Shown here in pieces: positions 26,332 to 35,457 of a DNA stretch of 64,000 nt (position 1 is its first letter; each line of letters begins with the position of its first letter). Source of the DNA: Kineosporia mesophila. Lineage in GTDB: Bacteria > Actinomycetota > Actinomycetes > Actinomycetales > Kineosporiaceae. The notes beneath the pieces are model-generated. The model searched no databases and was not told the origin of the DNA. It saw only the letters and a program-made list of their open reading frames with translations. The stretch spans positions 38,290-102,289 of the forward strand of contig NZ_JAJOMA010000027.1 of the NCBI RefSeq assembly GCF_021129235.1, in the 5' to 3' direction. Position numbers and translations under genes: made by a program.

Positions 26332-27414
26332 ATGACCCCGGACCTCGCGACCATGCTCGACGACCTGCGCACGCTGATCGAGGTGGAGTCCCCGTCCGGC
26401 GACCTGACCGCTCTGAATGCCTCGGCCCAGGCGGTCGCCACGCTGCTGGAGACCCGGCTGGGCGGCACCGCGACTCTGGTCGAGAGCCCCGCGGGCCCGC
26501 ACGTGCGCTGGAGCGGCGGCGGCGAGCCCCGCGTCCTGATCCTGGGCCACCACGACACCGTCTTCCCGCTCGGGACCCGGCACCGGCGTCCCTTTGCCGT
26601 GACCGACGGAAACGTCTACGGACCGGGCGTCTTCGACATGCTCGGGGGCCTGGTCCAGGCCGTTCACGGCCTGGCGCTGCTGGACGGCCTCTCCGGCGTG
26701 GAGATCCTGGTGACCTCGGACGAGGAGATCGGCTCCGCAGCGTCCCGCCCCCTCATCGAGGAACTGGCCCAGCAGTGCGGCGCCGTCCTGGTTTTCGAGG
26801 GATCCGGCGACGGTGGCGCGCTGAAGACCGCCCGGAAGGGCTGCGGCACCTTCGAGATCACGATCACCGGCCGCGCCGCGCACGCCGGCCTGGAGCCCGA
26901 GAAGGGCATCAACGCCCTGGTCGAGGCGTCCCACCAGATCCTCGCGATCGCAGCCCTGGCCGACCCCGGCCTCGGCACCTCGGTGGTGCCGAGCATGAGC
27001 ACGGCCGGCACCGCCAGCAACGTGGTCCCCGCCCAGGCGACGATCACGGTGGACGTGCGGGTCGAGTCGTCCGGTGAGCGAACCAGAATTGAGGACGCCG
27101 TAGCCGGCTTGGTCCCGCGCCTCACCGGTGCGACGATCACTGTGAGCGGGGGCATTCACCGTCCACCCATGACCCCCGACCTGTCCGCCGACCTCTTCGC
27201 GATCGCCCAGAGGTTCGACCCCACCCTGAAAGCCGTTGCGGTGGGCGGAGGCAGCGACGGAAACCTGACCGCGGCGGTCGGCGTACCCACCCTCGACGGC
27301 CTCGGCGCCGTCGGCGGCGGGGCCCACGCCGACCACGAGTACCTGGTGGCCGCCACGATGCCCGACCGTGCGCGCCTGGCCGCCCACCTCGTCCATCATT
27401 TGATCTGCATCTGA
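26332..27414 (+). CDS. M20-family metallopeptidase (carboxypeptidase G2-like)
   Basis: A 360-residue zinc hydrolase. Metal ligands are visible in LILGHHDTVFP (His), GPGVFDMLGG (Asp), TSDEEIGS (general base Glu plus ligand Glu), VFEGSGDGG (acidic ligand) and GAHADHEYL (His). The dimerisation/lid domain segment RAAHAGLEPEKGINAL is typical of CPG2/ArgE-type enzymes. There is no signal peptide, so it is cytoplasmic, likely removing an N-acyl or C-terminal amino acid. No ribosome site is obvious before the ATG, which may be leaderless. Divergent from GntR; its end is two bases from the convergent permease gene. Confidence 0.88.
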   Translation: MTPDLATMLDDLRTLIEVESPSGDLTALNASAQAVATLLETRLGGTATLVESPAGPHVRWSGGGEPRVLILGHHDTVFPLGTRHRRPFAVTDGNVYGPGVFDMLGGLVQAVHGLALLDGLSGVEILVTSDEEIGSAASRPLIEELAQQCGAVLVFEGSGDGGALKTARKGCGTFEITITGRAAHAGLEPEKGINALVEASHQILAIAALADPGLGTSVVPSMSTAGTASNVVPAQATITVDVRVESSGERTRIEDAVAGLVPRLTGATITVSGGIHRPPMTPDLSADLFAIAQRFDPTLKAVAVGGGSDGNLTAAVGVPTLDGLGAVGGGAHADHEYLVAATMPDRARLAAHLVHHLICI

Positions 27415-27416
27415 GC

Positions 27417-28271
27417 CTATTTCACCGCCCCCGCCACCAGCCCGGCCACGTAGTACCGCTGCAGCAGCAGGTACAGCGCGACACAGGGAATGGCCGTCAC
27501 CGCGACCCCGGCCTGCATGATGCCCCAGTTCAGGGTGCCGAGCTGGTTGGACGCGAGCACGGTCAGGGTGACCGGCAGGGTGAACCGGGCCTCGTCGGTC
27601 ACCAGGACCAGGGCCGCGAAGAATTCGTTCCAGCAGGTGAAGAACGTGAAGAGGGCGGTGCTGATCAGGCCGGGGATCGCGATGGGCAGCATCACCCGGA
27701 GCAGGGCCGAGAGGTAGCCGCAGCCGTCGATCAGGGCCGCCTCCTCGATACTGGCCGGGAGGGCGGCAAAGCTGTTGCGCATGAGGAAGATCCCGAACGG
27801 CAGCTGGAACGTGGTGTAGACCAGCACCAGACCGAGCAGGCTGTTGTTCAGGCCCAGGGTGTGCAGGATCGAGAACAGCGGAGTGATCACGGCCTGGAAC
27901 GGGATCATGAAGGTGGCCAGGATCAGGAAGAAGAGCACGCCGCTGCCGGTGAAGCGCATTCTGGCGAAGCCGTACCCGGCGAGCGTGGCGAACACGACGG
28001 TCAGCAGGGTGGCGCCGGCCGAGACCAGCACGCTGTTTCCGACGTGGGTCCAGATACCGACGGCCCCGGTGTTTCCCAGGGCCTGGTAGTTCTCCGGCGA
28101 GATCCCGTGCGGGTACAGCGTGGGCGGGTTCTGCGTGGCCTCCGCCGAGCTCTTCAGCGACTGGCTCAGCATGATCCACAAGGGATAGAGCACGATCACG
28201 CTGACACACAGGCAGGCGGCCCACCAGGCGGCCCGGGGCAGGCTCTGGCGCACGTCGGTGATGGTTCTCAT
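27417..28271 (-). CDS. carbohydrate ABC transporter permease, CUT1 MalG-type
   Basis: A 284-residue inner-membrane permease with about six transmembrane helices. The ATPase-contact EAA loop reads SIEEAALIDGCGYLSALLRV. MalG-type sequence features include LKSSAEATQNPPTLYP after the first helix and WNEFFAALVLV late in the chain. It overlaps the upstream permease gene by four bases (ATGA). Last gene of the GH127-binding protein-permease-permease operon. There is no ATPase in the operon; CUT1 systems commonly share an MsmK/MalK-type ATPase encoded elsewhere. Confidence 0.92.
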   Translation of the reverse strand: MRTITDVRQSLPRAAWWAACLCVSVIVLYPLWIMLSQSLKSSAEATQNPPTLYPHGISPENYQALGNTGAVGIWTHVGNSVLVSAGATLLTVVFATLAGYGFARMRFTGSGVLFFLILATFMIPFQAVITPLFSILHTLGLNNSLLGLVLVYTTFQLPFGIFLMRNSFAALPASIEEAALIDGCGYLSALLRVMLPIAIPGLISTALFTFFTCWNEFFAALVLVTDEARFTLPVTLTVLASNQLGTLNWGIMQAGVAVTAIPCVALYLLLQRYYVAGLVAGAVK

Positions 28272-29209
28272 GAGAAGTCCGTCTTCCGCAGCAGGAGCAT
28301 CTGAACGGCGCTCACCGCACCCAGCACGATCATCAGCTGGGCCGAGAGAGCCGCTCCGTAGCCGAGGTCGAAGTTGATGAACGAGGTGCGGTAGATCTGG
28401 TAAACAGCCGTGATCGTGCTGTTCGAGGGCCCGCCGGCGGTCATGATGAAGAACTGGTCGAACGCCAGCAGCGATCCGGCCACCGAGAACACCAGCACCA
28501 GGGCGAGGGTGGGACGCAGCAGGGGAAGAACGATGTGCACGAACGACTTCCAGGGTCCGGCACCGTCGATACGCGCCGCCTCGGTGATTTCGGCCGGGAT
28601 GGCCTGCAGGCCGGACAGCAGCAGGATCATTTGCATGCCGGTCACCTTCCAGACCACCATGAGCACCACCACGACCAGGGCACCGGCGCTCGTGGAGAAC
28701 CAGTTCGACTCCCGGGTGCCGAGCCCGGCGTGCACCGAGAGGTCGCTCAGTGGGCCGATTCCCGGCTGGGCCAGGTACAGCCACAGATACGCGGCGGCGG
28801 CGAACCCGATCACCACCGGCAGGAAGAAGACCGTCTGGAACACCCGCGCCGGGCGGCCCGGACGGTTGACCAGCACCGCCAGGGCCAGGCCGGACACGAA
28901 CAGCAACGGCGTGATGAACACCGTGTATTTCAGGGTGAACATCACCGAGTCCAGCCAGTTCCGGTCGTGCAGGGCGCGGGTGTAGTTGTCCAGCCCGACC
29001 CAGCGGTGCTCGCCCAGCAGCGGCCAGTCGTGCAGGCTCATCCAGAACGTCATGACCAGCGGGATCAGGAAGAAGATCCCGACGACCAGGAGCGCCGGCG
29101 ACACCAGCGCCAGACCGGCGAGCTGCCGGCGGCGGCGCTGGGTGAGCCAGGGGGTGGGGCGGCGACGGGCCGTGGCCGTGCGCGGCGTCGGACTGAGCGT
29201 GGTGACCAT
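28268..29209 (-). CDS. carbohydrate ABC transporter permease, CUT1 MalF-type
   Basis: A 313-residue permease partner of the MalG-type protein. It has an N-terminal Arg-rich cytoplasmic tail (PWLTQRRRRQ), a first helix (LAGLALVSPALLVVGIFF), the MalF-type segment SLHDWPLLGEHRWVGLDNY, and the EAA loop IPAEITEAARIDGAGPWKSF. It begins six bases after the binding-protein stop and overlaps the next permease start, so it is translationally coupled. Confidence 0.92.
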   Translation of the reverse strand: MVTTLSPTPRTATARRRPTPWLTQRRRRQLAGLALVSPALLVVGIFFLIPLVMTFWMSLHDWPLLGEHRWVGLDNYTRALHDRNWLDSVMFTLKYTVFITPLLFVSGLALAVLVNRPGRPARVFQTVFFLPVVIGFAAAAYLWLYLAQPGIGPLSDLSVHAGLGTRESNWFSTSAGALVVVVLMVVWKVTGMQMILLLSGLQAIPAEITEAARIDGAGPWKSFVHIVLPLLRPTLALVLVFSVAGSLLAFDQFFIMTAGGPSNSTITAVYQIYRTSFINFDLGYGAALSAQLMIVLGAVSAVQMLLLRKTDFS

Positions 29210-29215
29210 CGTCGA

Positions 29216-30508
29216 TCAGCCCGCGTCGATGATGGCCTGAGCGGCCTTCTGGGCCTCGGCCTGAGCCGCCTTCACGTCGCCGCCGCCGAACACCGCCTTG
29301 TTGATCATTGTCGCCCAGGGGCCGTTGTTGTCGTTGATGATGGCGTTCTCCACCACGCTGTACGGGGTACGGCCGGTGCTCATCGACTCGCCGAGCACCT
29401 GGTACCGGTCGTCGTCGGTGCCGTAGATCGAGCCGACCAGGTCGGTGCGCACCGGCACGATCGAGTTCTCCGCCAGGATGGTCTGGGCCTGCTCGTCCGT
29501 CGCCCACTTGACGAAGTCGTAGGCCACGGCCTTGTTCTTCGCCCCGGCTGTCACCGCGATCTCGTCACCACCCGCGAAAGAGGCAGTTCCACCATCTTTC
29601 CCGACGATCGGCGCGACCCCGAAGTCGATCTTGTGGTCCGCCGCCAGGGTCTGCACGAAGAACGCGCCGAGGTTGACCATGCCGATCTTGCCGGACTGGA
29701 AGGTCGAGCCCTGCGTGGCCCCGCTGTCGGTCTTGGACGAGGGCGCCATCAGGCCCTCCTGCCACAGGGTGCGGTAGAACTCCAGCGCGTCGGTGACCTC
29801 CGGGGAGTCGAACTGCGCGCTCCTGCCGTCCTGGCTGAGCACCTCTCCCCCGCTGGCCCACACGTGCGGGGCGAACTCGAAGATGTTGCACCCACCGCAC
29901 TGCCCGGCCATCACGAACCCGTAGTTCCCGCCGCCGAGCTTCTTGATCGCCCGGGCCGCGTCGAGCATCTGCGCGTAGCTGGTCGGTGGCTTGTCCGGGT
30001 CCAGGCCCGCCTTCGTGAAGAGGTCCTTGTTGTAGAACGTCACCGAGGCCTCGGCGGTGAACGGCAGCGCGTACGTCTTGCCCTCGTACACCGCCAGTTT
30101 GCGGTGCGCCTCGCTGAGGCTGTCCTTCCAGGGGAGTTCGTCCTGCACGGCGGTCAGGTCGTCGAGCACCCCCTTGGAGGCGAAGTACGGCAGGTACACC
30201 AGGTCGATCGAGGCGATGTCGGGGCCCGAGCCCGACGCCGCCGCGGTGCCGAACTTCTGCACGAAGCTGCCCGTCGGCACCACCGACACCTTCACCTTCC
30301 CCTCGTGCGAGGAGTTGTAGGCGCCCGTCAGCAGATTGATGAAACCCTTCTGGTTGTCCCGGGCCCAGAGCGTCGCCGTGCCGACGGGCTCGTCGGTGGC
30401 GCTGCTGGTGTTCTCGTCATCACCGCCGCAGGCCGCCAGCCCCAGGAGGGCGGTGGCGACAGCGGCGGCAACTGCCACGAACCTCGTTGTCCTGACCGTT
30501 CTGCGCAT
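29216..30508 (-). CDS. sugar ABC transporter substrate-binding lipoprotein (CUT1)
   Basis: A 430-residue extracellular binding protein. Signal peptide with Arg-rich start (MRRTVRTTRF) and lipobox LAAC at about residue 27. The family-1 fold is recognised from GSGPDIASIDLVYLPYFASK, YALPFTAEASVTFYNKDLF, GSTFQSGKIGMVNLG and the final repeats. A CGGC motif (MAGQCGGCNIFEF) is unusual and could form a disulfide. The ATG at 30508 has GGAAAGCG upstream. It lies 72 bp downstream of the GH127 gene in the same direction; the likely ligand is an arabinose-containing oligosaccharide, inferred from that neighbour. Confidence 0.92.
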   Translation of the reverse strand: MRRTVRTTRFVAVAAAVATALLGLAACGGDDENTSSATDEPVGTATLWARDNQKGFINLLTGAYNSSHEGKVKVSVVPTGSFVQKFGTAAASGSGPDIASIDLVYLPYFASKGVLDDLTAVQDELPWKDSLSEAHRKLAVYEGKTYALPFTAEASVTFYNKDLFTKAGLDPDKPPTSYAQMLDAARAIKKLGGGNYGFVMAGQCGGCNIFEFAPHVWASGGEVLSQDGRSAQFDSPEVTDALEFYRTLWQEGLMAPSSKTDSGATQGSTFQSGKIGMVNLGAFFVQTLAADHKIDFGVAPIVGKDGGTASFAGGDEIAVTAGAKNKAVAYDFVKWATDEQAQTILAENSIVPVRTDLVGSIYGTDDDRYQVLGESMSTGRTPYSVVENAIINDNNGPWATMINKAVFGGGDVKAAQAEAQKAAQAIIDAG

Positions 30509-30580
30509 GACGACTTCGCTTTCCGCCCGCGTCCGTCCCTGGCACAGCGGGCTGCCGGATTCAGCGATGATGGGTGGATC

Positions 30581-32455
30581 TCAGAGCAGGGGGAGCCACA
30601 CTCGCATAGCACCCGGGCCGCGATTGGCCCAGGCGTGGTACGGAATCATGGTGAACTCGATGTCCTGAACGGTTTTCGCCGCAGCACCGGAGGTGTAAAG
30701 GGCCGGCTCCGGGGCCTTCACCACACCCGAGAGCCGCAGACGCACCGGAACGACGTCCTCGACCGTGATCGGCGCGGCCGGGTCCAGACGCACCTGCTCC
30801 ACCAGCACGCCTGCGGGCAGGTCGGCCTGTTCCAGACAGAAGACCAGCGGCCCGTAGGTGACGGCCACGCAGCCGCGCACGGCGTCCACCCGCTCGTCCG
30901 CCCGCACCGCCACCGGGCGCAGGGACAGGCTGATTCGCAGCTCCTCCCCCTCCGCCAGCGGGGTTTTCAGATACTGCCCGGCGACCGCGTCCACCCGTAC
31001 GTCACCGATCCGGGCCACCACCCCGCCCGCCCAGGACGGGATGCGCACGCTCAGCTCACCGGAGCCGGTCGCGGTGACGACCAGATCACCGGCGTACGGG
31101 TACCCCGTCTCCACGTTCACCGAAAAGCCATCGGTGGCGTAGGTTCCGGCATGCAGCAGATGCAGCTGCAGGGTTCCGGCCGATCCGGTGGCCACGTAGC
31201 CCTGCAACGAGGCCAGCAGCCGGGCGATGTTCGGCGGGCAGCAGGCGCAGTTGTACCAGGGCAGGCGCTCGCTCGGGGAGTCCTCGTCCGAGCCCTCGTG
31301 ACCGGTGCGCAGCTGCAACGGGTTGGAGTAGAAGAACGCCGTGCCGGTGTGCGAGGTCGAGGCCGCGATGTTGTTGTAGAGGGCGCGTTCCATCTCCTCG
31401 GCGTAGCGCGCCTCGCCGGTGGCCAGCAGCATCCGCCAGCACCACTGGAAAGCCGCGATGGCCGCGCAGGTCTCGGCGTAGGCCCGGTCGGGCGGCAGCT
31501 CGAACGGGTCGCCGTAGGCCTCGTCGCGGTGACGCGATCCGTGCCCGCCGGTGATGTACATCTTCGTGCCGAAAGCGCTGTGCCACAGCTCTTCCATGGC
31601 CCGCAGCAGCGTCTCGTCGCCGTTCTCCAGGTACACGTCGGTGGCCCCGGCCGCGAGGTACAGCTGCCGCACCGAGTGCCCGAGTGCCTCGGTGCCCTCC
31701 CGCACCGGCAGATGGTCCTGGACGTAGATCGGGCCGAAATGCCCCCGGGGCAGGGCGCCACGGCCCCGGTGGTCGATGTGCCGCTGCGCCGTGGTGAGGT
31801 ACTCCGCCTCCCCCGTCTCGCGGTACAGCTCGACCAGGGCGGTCTCCACCTCGGGATGCCCGTCCAGGATCGGGTTGCCCTGCCCGTCGTCCAGCGTCAC
31901 CACCAGGTCGGCGCAACGCCGCGCGATTCGCAGGAACCGTTCGTCGCCGCTGCCCCGGTGCAGGGCCACGGCCGCCTGGATCAGGTGCCCGGCCGTGTAC
32001 AGCTCGTGCGTGCGCTCGGGCTGGGCGAAACGCTCCTCCCCGGCCACCCCCTGCACGAACGTGTTCAGGTACCCGTCGTCGGCCTGTGCCTTCTCGAGCA
32101 GCCCGGCCAGGTCGGCCAGCCAGCCGTTCCAGCGGTCGGTGCCGGTGCGCCCGATCTCCCAGCCGATCGCCTCGACGCTCTTGTAGAGGTCGGTGTCAGC
32201 GAACCAGGGCCCGGCGAACTTCCCCGCCGGACCGTCCGCCCCCGCTTCCGCCAGACGACGGAAATTCTCGATGGCACCGGAGGATTCGAGATTCGCCAGG
32301 CAGTGCGGGATGGTCGCCGCACCGTTGCGTCGCTGCCAGTCACCGAGCATCGATTCCGGGTGCAGGGTGGCACCCCGCAAGGGCAGCGGGGTCAGGGCCG
32401 CCGGGCGGCGCGGTGCGGCCGGGCCCGGGGCCAGGAGATCGGTGTCGAGGCTCAC
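30581..32455 (-). CDS. glycoside hydrolase family 127, beta-L-arabinofuranosidase-like
   Basis: A 624-residue protein without a signal peptide, so it acts on imported sugar. The GH127 zinc-cysteine active site is intact: E328-T-C330 (in YAETCAAIA) and C405-C406 (in YNCACCPPNI). These match the Glu/Cys zinc ligands and the cysteine nucleophile known for Bifidobacterium HypBA1; Glu312 (HRDEAYG) is placed where the acid/base should be. The (alpha/alpha)6 barrel is followed by a beta domain (SVRIPSWAGG...). The start is GTG 32455 with GAGAGGG upstream. First gene of the sugar operon and divergent from a LacI regulator. Related families with the same motif (GH146) cannot be fully excluded. Confidence 0.92.
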   Translation of the reverse strand: MSLDTDLLAPGPAAPRRPAALTPLPLRGATLHPESMLGDWQRRNGAATIPHCLANLESSGAIENFRRLAEAGADGPAGKFAGPWFADTDLYKSVEAIGWEIGRTGTDRWNGWLADLAGLLEKAQADDGYLNTFVQGVAGEERFAQPERTHELYTAGHLIQAAVALHRGSGDERFLRIARRCADLVVTLDDGQGNPILDGHPEVETALVELYRETGEAEYLTTAQRHIDHRGRGALPRGHFGPIYVQDHLPVREGTEALGHSVRQLYLAAGATDVYLENGDETLLRAMEELWHSAFGTKMYITGGHGSRHRDEAYGDPFELPPDRAYAETCAAIAAFQWCWRMLLATGEARYAEEMERALYNNIAASTSHTGTAFFYSNPLQLRTGHEGSDEDSPSERLPWYNCACCPPNIARLLASLQGYVATGSAGTLQLHLLHAGTYATDGFSVNVETGYPYAGDLVVTATGSGELSVRIPSWAGGVVARIGDVRVDAVAGQYLKTPLAEGEELRISLSLRPVAVRADERVDAVRGCVAVTYGPLVFCLEQADLPAGVLVEQVRLDPAAPITVEDVVPVRLRLSGVVKAPEPALYTSGAAAKTVQDIEFTMIPYHAWANRGPGAMRVWLPLL

Positions 32456-32657
32456 GTGTCGCCCTCTCGTTCGGAGCCGGCCGGAGCACGCCGATCACGT
32501 CGGCCCCGCTGCCGGAAACTTCAGGAAACCGTTGGTTCGAGCATTAACGTAGGTCGCCTCGGTAAGCCGGTCAAGACCTCGAAACCATCAGAATTATGGA
32601 CGACGGGTAGCGGCGAGTTGTCAGGCAAAGGGTTTCCTGATTACCTGATTCCCTCGT

Positions 32658-32715
32658 CCTTGTTCGTGATCAGGCACAACCTCCCCGGGGAGGTTGTGCC
32701 TGATCACGAACAAGG
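32658..32715. repeat. dispersed palindromic element, copy 6: 58-bp perfect palindrome
   Basis: The arm CCTTGTTCGTGATCAGGCAC then AACCTCCCC is followed with no spacer by its exact reverse complement. It is the only copy lying between divergent genes (GH127 and LacI), 35 bp before the LacI start. Its tip lacks the AGTTCTAGAACT extension of copies 2 and 10. The rest of the 294-bp intergenic region shows only a weak AACC-GTT-GGTT dyad at 32527-32537. Confidence 0.93.
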
Positions 32716-32749
32716 GGCATGCCGAACAGGAACGGACCTCCCGACGACC

Positions 32750-33784
32750 ATGAACGACGCTGACCCCCGCTCCACGCCCTCGACCACCCCCGCCTCCCCC
32801 CGGCGGGCCGGGATCGCCGATGTCGCCGCGCGGGCGGGAGTCTCGGTGGGCACCGCGTCCAAGGCGCTGAACGGGCGCGGCACCCTGAAGGAGGAGACCC
32901 GGGCCCGGGTGCGCGCCGCGGCGCAGGAACTGGAGTTCGCCCCCAGCACGGTCGCGCGCAGCCTGCTCACCGGGCGCACGTTCACCGTCGGGATCATCAC
33001 CTCCGACAGCTACGGCCGCTTCAGCATCCCGATCATGCGCGGGGCCGAAGACGCGCTGGGCCTGGGCGAGATGCTGGCCTTCCTGTGCGACAGCCGCGAC
33101 GACCCGATCCGCGAACAGCACCATTTGCGGCGGCTTCTGGAGCGCCGGGTGGACGGCATCATCGTGGCCGGGCGCCGCACCGACGCCCGGCCCCCGATCG
33201 GCACGAACCTGCCCGTGCCCGTCGTCTACGCCCTGGCCCCCAGCGCCGACGAGGCCGACATCAGCGTCACCAGCGACGAGGGCGGGGCGGCCCGGCTGGC
33301 CGTCGAGCACCTGGTGCGCACCGGGCGCCGGCGGATCGCGCACATCACCGGGCCGCACTCCCACGCCTCCGCCCGCGAGCGCGCGTCCGCCACGGTCGAG
33401 GCGCTCTCGGGCCACGGCCTGGAGCTGGTCGGGGATCCGTGGTTCGGGGGCTGGACCGAGGCCTGGGGGCGGTTCGCGGTGACCCAGTTGCTGCGGGCGC
33501 ATCCGGATGTCGACGGGGTGTTCTGCGGTGCCGACGTGATTGCCCGGGGAGCGACGGACGCCCTGCGCGAGTCCGGTGCCTCCCTGCCCCTTGAGGTCGG
33601 GGTGGTCGGGGTGGACAACTGGGGGGTGGTGGCCGAGGCGGCCCGCCCGCCGCTGACCACGGTGGACCTGGGTCTGCAGGAGATCGGGCGGCGCGCGGGC
33701 GAACTGCTGCTGGCTGCCATCGACGGGACGCCGGCTCCGGGACTGCACGTGGTGGCGGGTCATCTGGTGGTCCGCGAGAGCTGA
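32750..33784 (+). CDS. LacI-family transcriptional regulator
   Basis: A 344-residue repressor-type regulator. The HTH is GIADVAARAGVSVGTASKAL, followed by the hinge helix ELEFAPSTVARSLLTGRT. The periplasmic-binding-protein-like sugar domain has FTVGIITSDSYGRFSIPIMR, RRVDGIIVAGRR, GRRRIAHITGP and GVVGVDNWGV. It is divergent from the GH127-transporter operon and most likely represses it, with an arabinose-type inducer. The ATG at 32750 is preferred over a long upstream open frame, which lacks conserved sequence; a candidate AGGAACGGACC lies upstream. Confidence 0.9.
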   Translation: MNDADPRSTPSTTPASPRRAGIADVAARAGVSVGTASKALNGRGTLKEETRARVRAAAQELEFAPSTVARSLLTGRTFTVGIITSDSYGRFSIPIMRGAEDALGLGEMLAFLCDSRDDPIREQHHLRRLLERRVDGIIVAGRRTDARPPIGTNLPVPVVYALAPSADEADISVTSDEGGAARLAVEHLVRTGRRRIAHITGPHSHASARERASATVEALSGHGLELVGDPWFGGWTEAWGRFAVTQLLRAHPDVDGVFCGADVIARGATDALRESGASLPLEVGVVGVDNWGVVAEAARPPLTTVDLGLQEIGRRAGELLLAAIDGTPAPGLHVVAGHLVVRES

Positions 33785-33870
33785 CCGTTCACCGCACATC
33801 ACCGGCGATCGACCCCTTTTCGACACGGAAACGCCTCGCTCAGCGGACTTTCACCGCCACTGAGGTAAAG

Positions 33871-35457
33871 ATGGCATTTCGGGTGCGCTACCGGCCCGTG
33901 ATCGCCGAGGAGGGGTGTGTGGTCGTCGCAAGGCTGGTGCAGGTGCGGCCGCTGGTGACGCTGGACGAGGACGGCACCGGCCGGGTCGAGGTGCAGGTCC
34001 GGGTCGAGCGCGCGCCGGGTGGGGCCGCACCGCTCGAGGTTCGCCTCACGCTCGGTGACCCGGGAGACTGGGGCTCCACGTCGTGCGTCATGGGTGCGGG
34101 TGACACCACCGTGACCCTCGCCCTCACCGTGCCGGAGGCCCCGGTGTGGTGGCCCGTGGGGTACGGGGGGCAACCGCTGGTCGGGTTGGTGGTCACGCTC
34201 TCAGCAGAGGACGAGCTGGACCGGTACCAGCGGCGGATCGGTTTCCGCTCGGTGCGGGTCCAGGAGCCGGTGGACGAGGACGGCACGGTGTTCGGGCTCA
34301 CGGTCAACGGACGCGCGGTGTTCGTCAAGGGGGTCGTCTGGTCTCCGGAAGCGGTTCGGCCACAGCGTCTTACCCGGCGTGATCGGGATGCGGTGGTGGG
34401 CCGGGTGGTCGCGGCCAACGTGAACCTGCTGCGGATCCGGGGCGAGGGTCCCGGGGAGAGCCTGGAGTTCTACGAGGCGTGTGACGAGCAGGGCGTGCTG
34501 GTGTGGCAGGACACGCCCCGGCCCGATCCGCATCCCTCGCTGGTGGTGTGCGGCGGTGACGGACGCAGAGCGCTGAGCGCGGTGCCTGCCCCGGAGGTTC
34601 CCGGTGACCGGCAGGCCGATCGGCAGTGGGAGAGCCAGCTGCGGCAGGCCCGGGCCACGACTTTCGCCGTGGACCAGGCCCGCGCGCGGGCACCGCGCAC
34701 GGGTGGCTGCGTGATCGGGACGGACGACGGCATCCCGCCGGATACGTCCTGGGCTCTGGTGGACGGCGAGAACCGGCCGCTCCCGGCCTGGTTCGCCTTG
34801 CGCCGGGCCTGTGCGCCGCGTCTGCTGAGTCTGCGGCCGGACGGCGAGGGGGGCCTGGGGATAGCCGTGGTCAACGACAGCGACGAGCCGTTCCGGGGGC
34901 ATCTGACCCTGCGCCGGATCACGTTCGGCGGGGCGGTGGTGGCCGGGGTGTCGTTGGCCCACGACGTGGCGGCCTGGTCGACGCAGCTGCTGGCGGTGCC
35001 GCGGGTGCTGGCCACGCCCGGTGACCCGGCCGCCGAGACGCTGGTGGCCGAGGCCGGATTCCTGCGCGCCACGTACCTGTTCGCCCGTGACCCGGATCTG
35101 TCCTACGCGCCCGCGCCGGTGCGCACGTCCGCCCGCCGCCTCCGGGACGGCTACGCGGTGACCGTGACCGCGCAGTCGTTCACGCGGGACGTCACGCTGC
35201 TGGCCGGTCACGCCCACCCGGACGCGGCCGCCGACGAGGCGCTGGTCTCGCTCCTCGCCGGCGAGTCGCACACGTTCCTCGTGCGGGCGCCGGGACCGCT
35301 CGCGCTCACGAGCCTGACCGGCCCGCCGGTGGTGCGCAGTGCGAACGAGGTCAGGCGAGCTCCGTCCGGGTCGTCCGGGCCATCAGGCGCGAGGCGACCT
35401 CTTCCAGCACCTTCACCCCTCCCTGGTACGGGCCGGAGGGGCGCGGCCAGTGAGTGA
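33871..35457 (+). pseudogene. truncated GH2-type beta-mannosidase remnant
   Basis: The open frame matches internal and C-terminal parts of actinobacterial GH2 beta-mannosidases: the immunoglobulin-like domain (PVWWPVGYGGQPLVGLVVTL), the barrel entry (NGRAVFVKGVVW, LLRIRGEGPGES, YEACDEQGVLVWQD) and C-terminal domains (DTSWALVDGENRPLPAWFAL, PPVVRSANEV). The N-terminal sugar-binding domain is absent. Most of the catalytic barrel between WQD and the WALVDG segment is replaced by about 90 unrelated residues, so both catalytic Glu residues are missing. The natural C-terminal boundary is also lost: the frame runs ~107 bp into the antisense of the next gene. A GAGG ribosome site precedes the ATG, so a non-catalytic protein could still be made. 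It follows LacI by 86 bp. Confidence 0.6.

Noticed and set aside
32527..32537. AACC-GTT-GGTT dyad as the LacI operator
   Set aside because: It is too short and lacks the central CG usual for LacI-family sites; mentioned only as weak.
28535..32749. Very long plus-strand open frame antisense to the sugar operon, continuing into LacI
   Set aside because: Its composition is Arg/His/Gln-rich shadow translation of the GH127, binding-protein and permease genes, which have clear domains; only the part from 32750 is a real gene.
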